DNA from: Adiantum capillus-veneris
Taxonomy: Eukaryota > Streptophyta > Polypodiopsida > Polypodiales > Pteridaceae
Assembly (NCBI GenBank): GCA_014529385.2
Contig: CM043947.1
Coordinates: forward strand, 129,386,391 to 129,450,390
Reading direction: 5' to 3'
Length of the DNA stretch: 64,000 bases
Both the position numbers and the translations under genes were made by a program. The notes under the pieces were generated by a model. The model saw nothing but the letters and a program-made list of their open reading frames with translations, ran no database searches and was not told the origin of the DNA. Positions 55,574 through 64,000 of the stretch are shown piece after piece. Within the stretch, counting starts at the first letter, position 1. Each line of letters starts with the position of its first letter.

Positions 55574-55574
<1 letters not shown>
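55246..55574. other. No gene seen
   Basis: A single-copy-looking stretch with T runs near 55390 and 55520. A methionine at 55451 opens a frame that runs through the microsatellites and is not credible. Confidence 0.4.

Positions 55575-55644
<70 letters not shown>
55575..55644. repeat. (AC)n(AT)n compound microsatellite
   Basis: AC units to 55612, then AT units to 55644. Confidence 0.95.
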
Positions 55645-55648
<4 letters not shown>

Positions 55649-55735
55649 AAATCATTTTTTGACATTTTTTTAAACCTACAAACACTAAAAGTTCACTTTT
55701 TTCAAAAAAAATCCCAAAACAAAAAACATTTGTTC

Positions 55736-55764
55736 TCTTCTCCTCCTCTCTCCTCTCTGCCTCC

Positions 55765-55805
<41 letters not shown>

Positions 55806-55925
55806 CTCCCTCCTCCTCCCTCCCTGCTCCCTTCTCTCCTCCTCCTCCCCTCTCTCTCCCTCTGCCCCCCTTCCCCCTTCTCTCCTCCCATGTTCCTCCC
55901 TCTCCCTCCCCCCTCTCTCTTTTCA
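55736..55925. repeat. Polypyrimidine (TC/CTCC) tract
   Basis: About 190 bases almost without purines on the plus strand, including (TC)n at about 55769-55799. Such tracts can form triplex structures. Coding potential is spurious. Confidence 0.9.
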
Positions 55926-56189
55926 TCCTTTGCTTCCTCACGCAACAAATGCCATGGTGCTCACGAACATCACAAATCGTATGCTGTCACCACAATGTAC
56001 TCCGCACAACAAAAGCGTACATATTTGCTCGGCGGCTTTTGCATCGAAGTCCACACGTGAGGGTGAACAGATGTCATCCCAGGAACGCCGTACCATCGGT
56101 AAGACGAATGTTGATGGTTCTTCAATATCTTGGGAGAGAAGAAGTAGGCTTGTTAAACTATTGCAATTGGTTGTGTATGGGTGCAGGTG

Positions 56190-56382
56190 CATCTTTGCAT
56201 TTGTTGGATGCTCAAATGTCAAGCTCTTCAGCTCAAAAGAGTGGCATTACAAGATAGTATTCCCTCTTTGAAGAGGGAGGTTGAAACTCTCCAACAACAA
56301 TTGTAAGAAAAGGATGTGTACATTATGAAGCTTTCCAATACCATCACATATTTGAAAGAAACACTCCCTGGTGCAAGGTAAC
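56190..56382 (+). pseudogene. Coiled-coil exon remnant
   Basis: The frame reads LKCQALQLKRVALQDSIPSL, then KREVETLQQQL, a stop, EKDVYIMKLSNTI and TYLKETLPGAR, followed by a GTAAC donor-like site. The heptad pattern predicts a coiled coil. A similar coil-plus-donor arrangement closes the exon at 62357, so this may be a distant, truncated relative of that gene. Upstream, 55930-56190 has overlapping frames but no motif. Confidence 0.35.
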
Positions 56383-56778
56383 AATATACTTCATACTTTT
56401 GGTTGTGTTCTTCTTATCACAGACTTTGAAGTCTAAGGTGTTGCCTCTACTTGTTTTGTAGTGCTTAGCACAAAGGTTGCGTTTGTACACAAATAGTGAA
56501 AGGCTGCAGGTTAGAGAGGTCAAGTGTCACCACTTTTTCTCTAAAACAACCGTCTTTCTTACATCTTGCACGTAGGTGCTTCAAATCCTTGCTTATTGGA
56601 GGTGGGTAATCTCATCCTAATGTATATTTTACGATTATTGGATGGAAATACTTGCAAATTTGTACAACATATACTTAACAAGTGTCTTTACTATATAGCT
56701 TGCAAATGTTGAATTCATACATGTTTTTGTTTGAAGAACATATCTCTAACGCGTCATGATACAAGGTGACCTCTTACT
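56383..56778. other. Possible intron sequence, no gene seen
   Basis: T-rich with several acceptor-like ...TTTTGTAG and ...GCACGTAG sites (near 56461 and 56576). A short coding-like stretch, AQRLRLYTN, lies after the first. Nothing firm. Confidence 0.3.
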
Positions 56779-56964
56779 ATGCTAGTTGAGTGGTGTTGTT
56801 TGCAAGAATGGCTCAAGGAATTGGAACACGAAGCTTTTACGCACAAAGCTCTCCTCAAGCAATGTGGCTCCCGCTACACCAAAAATCATTATGCTAACAT
56901 GGAGAGATCCCTATTAGAACAATACAATAACTTTTTATCAGCAACACACCCTTTCCTAACATGA
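56779..56964 (+). CDS. Unrecognised 61-codon ORF
   Basis: Helix-rich and charged (CLQEWLKELEHEAFTHKALL, then YANMERSLLEQYNNF). It may be the last exon of the coiled-coil remnant upstream. No domain is recognised. Confidence 0.25.
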   Translation: MLVEWCCLQEWLKELEHEAFTHKALLKQCGSRYTKNHYANMERSLLEQYNNFLSATHPFLT

Positions 56965-57865
56965 GAGCACCCCCACCAAAGATATTTTTATGTGATAGAT
57001 CACCCCATGAGCATACCATGTCATGGAATGGATGTAAGAACTATGACCACACTACCCATTGGAAGTTGTTCATGAATGTATGTTTATGAAAGTTAATGAG
57101 AAGAATTTTGGACTTTTTTGTTTGTTGATGTGTAAGAGCACTCTAGGTCTACCATATTTTAAATTGTTTGATAAGTTAAATAAGATTTGTAGTCGTTTAA
57201 AGTGTAAATTTGTTTTTGTTTGGTAAGATTGTACATGAGAAGACATGATAAAGTACAAGAGATCTTGACGAAAAAAACCTCGATGAGATTCCTACCATGC
57301 ACTTGTAACACCATACCTCTCCTTGAACCCTTTGATTTCTATCGTAGTGGAAAGGGAAGCCTATTTTCAAATTTTTAGCAATAACTTTTTTTTGAAGAAA
57401 ATTTTGGTTATTTTAAAGTTTGTACATAGTTTAGGAGTTCATTCTGATTGGTTTCCTTCAGTTTCAAATTTTGACCGAGAGCACTCCTTGGAAGCCACTT
57501 TTGAAGGTGTTAGGGCGAGATTTTGGGAAAGCTTTGTATGTAGGACATATAGTCCTTAACACAATAAAAAACATTGGTTCTTTGAGTATTTTCAGATTCC
57601 ATGGTTTTAATGCTCATTGGAGCCCGTAGATTAAGGAAAAAGTAAGAAATGTCTGTTTTATATCATTTTTTAAAGAAATTGTCAACTTGCACATTGATTT
57701 TTGGAGAATCCGAGCAAGATATGATTTTTTTTGCATCACACGATGGTCGAAGAGCGTGACAAGATGTACAAATTCATGTGAGACAAGCCCAGACAGATTT
57801 GGAGCTGATTGGAAGCTAAAAGCTGTTGAAAGTAGCCTAAAAAAGCTAAACCTAAACCTTGTACC
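56965..57865. other. No gene seen
   Basis: Short frames on both strands (57323-57559, 57614-57949) lack motifs. The right-hand one overlaps the foldback that follows. Confidence 0.4.
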
Positions 57866-58057
57866 ATCCTCATACACAATAATTTTGTAATTTTTTTCAC
57901 TGTAAAGACCCCTAGGGCCCTTAGCAAGACTGGCGCGCAAAAAGCCCATCCAAAAGTCTCAGATGGGCATTTTGCGCGCCCTTGTGGCTAGTCTTGTTGA
58001 GGGCCCTGGGGGCTTTTACATGGAAAAGATTTGCAAAAATATTGTGTATGAGGATGA
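57866..58057. repeat. Long imperfect foldback, about 190 bp
   Basis: The left arm starts ATCCTCATACACAATAATTTTG (57866-57887) and continues to GCGCGCAAAAAGCCCATC at about 57950. The right arm starts GATGGGCATTTTGCGCGCC at about 57962 and ends GTGTATGAGGATGA (58044-58057). The loop is about 11 bases. The central 18 bp are almost perfectly paired; outer parts have bulges. Related CCCTAGGGCC sequence recurs at about 58135 and 58320. Confidence 0.8.
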
Positions 58058-61000
58058 TATAAAGATGTTATGTTGGATGTAAAGAGAGCAAGAGCTTCCC
58101 CTCTCCCCCTTCCTATTTTGCTACAGCCTGGATGGCCCCTAGGGCCTTAAAATGGCAAATACAATCTTTTTTTATCCATGGCCATGAGATAGAAGCGTGC
58201 AGTTTGATGTATTCATAGCAAACTCCCCCCCCCCCCCCCCCCCCCAATGGAAAATACCTAAACCTTGTATCATGCTCATGAACCATTTTTTGCTTCCTTG
58301 TGGCCCCTCTTTTTGAGGGTCCCTAGGGCCTTATAATGACAAACACACACCAAACAAATAGGGGCTTTTTTTACTGCATGTCCATGAGGTCTAGTGTTTG
58401 ATGTAATCAGAGCACCCCCCCCCCCTTTCTTCTGTGTTCAAAGGTTCGGAACATTCACTATGTAAAATTTTTCTATATCATGTGCATTCACCAAAATGGA
58501 TTAAAAGTACCCCTTATAGGCCTTATCTACACATGTTTCTATAACTTTACAAGAATATAAAATCCCTTCTGTTAAACACATGTGTTATGTTACATATACT
58601 TTAGTGAACTCCCCAGGTCAAAGGCCTCACAAATCCTGTGCACTAAACATTCAGCAATAGAAATTGACCAAACAAGGATCCAATTTTTACTTCCTTGTGT
58701 CCACCTCGTGTCGTTGGAAATGTGTTGGTTAAGCCATTTCTTTGGTATTTGAAACCACATGGGCCCCCAATTGTTATAGTATCCAACCAAAAGGTTTCTT
58801 GATTAACGGTTTACATAGGCTCGAATAGTACATATCTTCTATGTTAACAATGCATGTATCTATAATTTCAGTTTACACTTTCTCTATCTAAATGAGCTAT
58901 ATAGTAAAAATCAAATATACAATTTAACAGTTAAGTTCACAAGGTAATAGCTATTGGTATCATCTTTAGCAATACCAAAGAGATAACTACCAATAGCTCA
59001 TGAATAGGGATATTGAAGAAGATTGATACCAAAAACTTGTCAACACTACTAAAAAAGATGGAAACTCAAAGGCTTTACAATATGTGTATGATGAAACACG
59101 AATCAATAATAAGTCACCCCTGTACATCGACATCTCCATCTCAAGTTGTCATTTCTCTAAGTCAAGCTTGACATAGGTATAGTATGGAAACAATAACATG
59201 TTGGAAAGCAAGAATTTAGCTTTCTCAACTTGTGAAACGTTGCTAATGATATATATTAAACATCCCCAAATGAGGACATCTTGACAAAGGTTATGATCCA
59301 CTTTAATAAGAATAACCATTAATGATTAAATTGAAATCAAAATATTGCTTGAATTTCTTCGTGGTGGAGTGATTAAGACTTGAGACTTGAAACGTCTTAC
59401 AGACAAATCAAAATATCCATAAAGATCAACAATATTTCTCAAATCTGTATGAAACTCCAGTAATCTAAATTAAATACTATCACTCAATGCGACACCATTT
59501 AACAAAAAAACATATTTATATTGCATTTGTAGAGGAATCAAGCCTCATGAAAGTAATTACAAACAGAGACAAATGTTGTTTTTGCTAGGCGTCTCCTACA
59601 AGTATTTGTCTTCCTCATCTAGAGATTCATATACACTTGAGTATTTGTGTGTCTATGACACTAGGGAAGATAGTAGTACTATATGGATGGCTTTTCTAAG
59701 AGCTCCTAGAGAGTACCTATTGGTTCAAGATTCTACAAAAATTCTACTATTCTTATCAAAATCCTTTAACATGGTAGTGAAAGGTTCCTCTCGGAACAAA
59801 AATATAGTGATTTCCATCTCTGCATATGGTTGTTTGCTCATGTCCTCTGAAAAAAAGTTGACTCTGTAAGTAAACAATAGATTATGTGAGCACAAAGTTA
59901 TAAAGTACAAATGATATTGAGGGCGAGATTTTTGAAATGGGGCCTCTAAACCTAAACCAATGGGCCTACCCTCACAAAATGTTCGTAAAGAGGTACGCAC
60001 ACTACTTGGGGCACTACCTTCTTTTGGGAGTGGAGAAGGAAACCAATCAAAATAACACTTGCACTCACCCACTCAAGCAACACACTTTGAAAACCCCCTT
60101 ACTCTATATACACTTTGGACACTTGAACACCATCAACGATTATGCAACCCAATGCCGTGCATCAAATGAAATATGCAATTTGTGGAATAGCATTCACCTT
60201 CTCCCCATAAGAATACCCATAATACATCCAAACTCCTCCTCTATCAAGCACTCATAAAAAAAATCATGCGCGCAAGAATTGCCTCTCAAACACACTAGAG
60301 AATCACTTACATCAAACTAACACACTTTGCATAGAGAGCTCATCTCCATCTATGCAATGCCGTGACACAAATAAAATCACCATGAGAGGTAGCCACATGC
60401 ATATGTAATGAAGTAAAAGAGAGTTGGAGTGAGAAATTTCTTTAGACCAATTGAATAAGTATGGAGAAAACAAACCAATGGTAAATTGAGAATAGAACAC
60501 TTACTTGATTTCTCGCACACCTTTTAAGGGGAGGACAGACGCTGGCTAACCATCACGAATTGCGACACTTGAAAGTTTTGAAGATGATTTAATGATCATT
60601 AACATAACCATGAGAGAGATCATGATGTATTTACAAGTTATTGAGGTGCTACAAATGATTTATTGGGTCGATGGAGTAAGAGATTGTAGAATAGAAAGAG
60701 TGGAGGATAGAGTTGCACTTCCTCCAAAGAGGAGGGTTAGGAGGGAGGATGTGAAAGAGGGAGAGTTGGGGTTTTCTCTACTATTGATCAAGAAACAACA
60801 TGAAGTTGAAAATATAGGTGTGTGTCCTTGAGTCTCTCCAAGGGGGGCTATTTATAGTTGTGTAGGAGTGGGATTATGCTACACTTAATTAGGGGAAGTA
60901 ATTAGCCCTAATTAAGTGTCCTTTGACCACTCATTGAATATTGGATATTTAAAAGGGACTATTTATTCACCAAAAATATCATTTTAGACCGTGAAGGCTC

Positions 61001-61621
61001 CATAGGGGTGCATAATGTAGGTGGCCCCCACCATGAGGCCCTACGGGTGGCTCCTGCGGGGTATCTCAACTTGTCTGTCTTGGCATTTAGGAAGCATCTT
61101 TAGGTTGGTCCCATCACATGCAAGTGACCTTGAACACTCATTGCTCTTCTAGAAGATGAGTAGGGGAAAAATAAGATCTCACCCTCTTGATTTACTTGAT
61201 TTACAGTTCCCTTTTGCTGCGAATCTGACAGATTTACACTATTTTGACCATAACTTTTTACCTGTAGCTCGGAATGACATGCTTCAAAAGGAAAATTTGA
61301 CCTTCTCAACATGTTTGATATGAATTTGGACTATTCTTCACGCCCATGCACCAAGGAATTTGGTTTGGAAGGTCCACACTAGGCTAGGGAACCTTTTGCT
61401 TCCAAGTCTTCTTGTATGGGCCATTAGGAAATTTCGGAGGTCATTTGGAGGGCCTTCTAAGAAAATGTATTTTTTGCACTCTCTCTCTAGAAAAAATGGC
61501 AAATAATAGAGCTGGGTCTTTCATAGTAAAAGTTCAAAAAGTGTACTTTAAGTAGATTCCTTACTCTTCTGAACATTGGTTCGTAGTGATTGAGGGATAA
61601 TCCTCTTTTTAGTTGCATTGA
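58058..61621. other. No gene recognised; C runs at 58225-58245 and near 58414
   Basis: A 21-base C run and a shorter one lie in sequence related to the foldback region. From 58430 to 61600 both strands have only short frames. The longest, 59573-59869 (+), is hydrophobic and Ser-rich with no motif. I see no repeat array, LTR or transposase here. An intergenic or long-intron origin is possible. Confidence 0.45.
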
Positions 61622-62357
61622 ATGAACCTCGTCAATATGGAGGGAATGAGGCTAACATGGAGGGACGAAGGCGCAACCGCTATTCACTTTCCATTAAACC
61701 TGCACATTTGGCTAATGGCGCACTCCTCAAATGGCACAAATGTTACCCAGAAACGAGCCAAATATCACCTTCACATTGATTTGGACAATGAGTACCAACC
61801 ATTGATTAAGCGTAGTAAAACAAACACACATATACCTCCCGCTTCCATAGACACGCTCAGAGCTCAAGGAGCTAAACACATAGATTAAGCGTAGTAAAAC
61901 AAACACACATATACCTCCCGCTTCCATAGACACGCTCAGAGCTCAAGGAGCTAAACACATAGATATCTGGACGAGAGGCTCTCTCTACCCTAAGAATCCA
62001 ATGACTAATGCGTCTCCACCGTTTGTCAATCCTACAAGCTTATTGACCTTTGCTGGTGATGGAGAAAAGGGCCTTCTGGGTTATTGTAAATCTCTTACAA
62101 GAGAAGCTGAAACTTACAAGGGCATTCTCCAAGCTCAACAATGTGAGATTGTTCGCCTTTCACATTTACATTCTACAGATCAGGTTACCATTTTGCAACA
62201 TAAAACAGAGGTACAAGAACTGAAAGGAAAGGTGCGAAGTTGTCAAATGAAGGACACCATCTTGGGTGGTCGTATCCAAAAGAAGAAATTTCGCAATCTT
62301 GAAACATTGCAGGTTGCATCAGGAGGTCTCAAGAAAAGAATCCGAGCATTAAGGTGA
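61622..62357 (+). pseudogene. Coiled-coil exon, interrupted by a 79-bp duplication
   Basis: The open frame 61622-61888 (MNLVNMEGMRLTW..., then LIKRSKTNTHIPPAS, ending GAKHID) stops where a 79-bp tandem duplication begins to shift the frame. Past the second copy the same protein continues (IWTRGSLYPKNPMTNASPPF) in one frame to 62357, through a Leu/Glu/Gln-rich coiled coil (about 62070-62350), ending RIRALR before an AG/GTGATA donor-like site. I infer an upstream exon of the gene at 62492-64000. The true start and earlier exons are not known. Confidence 0.55.
61804..61961 (+). repeat. 79-bp tandem duplication inside a coding exon
   Basis: GATTAAGCGTAGTAAAAC begins at 61804 and again at 61883, and the copies are essentially identical through GCTAAACACATA. 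Their identity suggests a recent event. 79 is not a multiple of three, so it breaks the frame. Confidence 0.9.
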
Positions 62358-62491
62358 TACTTCTTGGTTGGCTACATTGTCTTAGTTAAGTAATCTTTTT
62401 GTTTTTTCTTGTTATGCATTGTTTTCATGTGCCTAAATAGTGTTAGTGAAGCAAATTTTCTGTTATTTACTTATGCATTGTCTTCATGTAG

Positions 62492-64000
62492 AGATTCAAT
62501 CTATCCTGACAAGGAAAACATTGACCCCAAAGCCAATATAGGAAAGAGATTGAAGCCACTTATAAGTTAAAGCCTGGCAGTAGATATAGTACATGACAAG
62601 AAGTTTAAGGTCCTACAATGAAATGTAGTGGACCGCTTTATTTCAGAGAACTCAGTGCCTGCAAAAGAGATACAAGGCACACTTGATTCACTTGGTGTAA
62701 GCAAAAGAAGATAATCGGCTATCCAAAAGTCTGTCTCATCCATCTTTGTTAAGAAGGGTATAAAATCCAAACTTCTACCATCAGCCTCAAGTGTTTGGAA
62801 AGAGAGGCTTCAGCTTAACGAGGCACAGGGAGACTATCTTGGACAGCCCTTTCATATTAAAGTAACTTACAGTGGCCATGGAGCAAACATGGCATATGAT
62901 GAGTTCAATAATATTTTTATGGACCTGCGGATATTACAGAAGAGAATGGTGGAGTTTTACAACATCACATTTGAAGAGTCACGAGGGGTATTACATTTTG
63001 TGTTAAAACTGGATGAGTGTGAGCTTGTTAAAGAGAAAAAGCTAGAGCGTGTTACTATTACTTTAATGAATAGAGCCCTCTCAAAGTGTCCCAGTGATGA
63101 TCCTTTATATTTTAGTGTTCAATCAAAATCTAACATATGGTGGCTTGGTGCGTTTGAGGTAAGCGAGATTCTCAGGTAAGCTCAAATGTTCACATCTACT
63201 TAAGTCTCATTTATTTTGTGTTGCAGGTAAAGAAAGAAGATCATGAGATTCTATATTGGGTGTTCCATCGAACTAATATTCCGGAGGTGATTGATCGACA
63301 GACTAACCAGGGAGAGGTACTACGTCTAGATGAAAGGGGAGACTTTCAGGTTCAGTGGCATCTTGCAGGTGACCTCAAAACATTAAAGTGCATGTATAAT
63401 TGTGGAATGGGTGCAATGGCAAAGTCGTTGTGTTTGTTCTGCATGGAGCCTGCAAAGGTCATGGACCCAAAGTGGTGGAGAAAAGATCCAACACGTCACA
63501 TTGAGGATCCTGCTTTTCGACCGGTTTTGAAAATACCACTTGTGAATGTCCACATTTGTACAATGCATGCCCTTTGTAGAATTGTGGAGAAATTGGTCTA
63601 CTTATATATCGGGTTTGCTTGGAAGATTAAGAACTTGGGAGAACGACAAGTAGCCCTGCAGTGCTTAGAAATGGTACTGTCGGATATGGGGCTTCATGGT
63701 GGCAATGTGAAAATCCAGCGGGATGAAAAGAGATCAACTGCTGAGAAGGATGTCCCATGCAAACCATCCATCGGTGGGGTGAAGGCACGGAGGTTTTTAT
63801 CTAAACCCCAAAGTACAAGATATCCGAAGCTAACAAAACATGGAAAAATATATAACACATCTTATGTTAGCAAGGTAGAGTATCAGAGCTGGAAAAAGCT
63901 ACATATTGCAGTCAAAGACCAAGAACCAACTACTCGTAATGCGAAGGCTGAGGTTTGGCGATCAATAGACATCCTATTTTTGATGTGCGACAAAGATGAC
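62492..64000 (+). pseudogene. Transposase-like multi-exon gene of unrecognised family, runs off the window
   Basis: Exon 1 (after ATGTAG at about 62491) reads DSIYPDKENIDPKANIGKRL with stops near 62567, 62620 and 62712, then continues open from about 62740 to 63176 (PFHIKVTYSGHGANMAYDEF, VLHFVLKLDECELVKEKKLE). An intron (donor AGGTAAGC at about 63176, acceptor TGTTGCAG to about 63227) leads to an exon open to 64000: VQWHLAGDLKTLKCMYNCG, SLCLFCMEPAK, VNVHICTMHALCRIVEKLVY. The Gly-Asp-Leu-Lys strand, a later C-x2-C pair and a His-containing helix give the pattern of several poorly classified eukaryotic transposases with an RNase H-like core. No family can be named. Confidence 0.5.

Noticed and set aside
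59573-59869. Hydrophobic 98-codon frame as a membrane protein gene
   Set aside because: The isolated frame is overlapped by one of similar length on the other strand. It has no signal peptide, clear membrane segment pattern or neighbour to support it.

Overview
This 64 kb window looks like nuclear DNA of a land plant with a large, transposon-rich genome. A fern or other early-diverging vascular plant is plausible but cannot be shown from the sequence. Support comes from Ty3/gypsy and Ty1/copia pol remnants with plant-type primer-binding sites (TGGTATnAGAGC), plant-type CACTA (TNP2) and hAT (DUF659-type) transposases, introns with ordinary GT/AG ends, and long GA/TC, AC/AT and TG microsatellites. 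I see no ordinary single-copy host gene, no rRNA or tRNA gene and no CRISPR array. Nearly every coding stretch carries stops or frameshifts.

Region 1 (1-20412) is a nest of LTR retrotransposons. A gypsy element, here B (LTR 1345-2059, gag, protease, then RT, RNase H, integrase, and a partial 3' LTR from 20004), is split at about 4684 by a second gypsy element, A. Element A is split at 6578 by a minus-strand element, C (6578-15138), which has LTRs of about 2.1 kb. B's integrase end also contains copia-derived sequence amplified as a 283-bp tandem chimera. The B 3' LTR is cut at 20413 by a CACTA-type terminus.

Region 2 (20413-37640) starts with a CACTA end carrying an accessory ORF. It then holds two large cargo-bearing hAT elements facing each other: L1 (about 22186-30425) and L2 (about 30826-36256). 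Each carries a hAT transposase with a BED-like finger and, in opposite orientation, a RING-H2/coiled-coil gene and a protein-kinase-like gene. The order is kinase, RING, then convergent hAT. In L2 the kinase is reduced to its tail, cut off next to a CACTA TNP2 transposase fragment (36345-37640).

Region 3 (about 38035-43540) resembles a mostly non-coding retrotransposon derivative with similar end segments and a minus-strand primer-binding site. Region 4 (43540-48460) holds microsatellites, a gag pseudogene and unassigned ORFs. Region 5 (48775-55245) is a third, more diverged cargo locus, L3, with the same order and orientation: hAT (+), accessory gene (-), kinase-like gene (-), with repeat arrays at both ends. 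Region 6 (55250-64000) contains microsatellites, a 190-bp foldback, and at 61622-64000 a multi-exon transposase-like gene of unrecognised family, broken by a 79-bp tandem duplication and by stops.

Two signals stand out. The first is the recurrence of the hAT, RING and kinase-like trio in fixed order at three diverged loci. The second is a set of tandem stem-loops whose stems differ from unit to unit but stay complementary. The best array (22819-23222) has six stems with 87 pairs, all Watson-Crick or G.U, around a partly conserved loop. Similar arrays lie at 48775-49320 and, more weakly, at 38771-39012.
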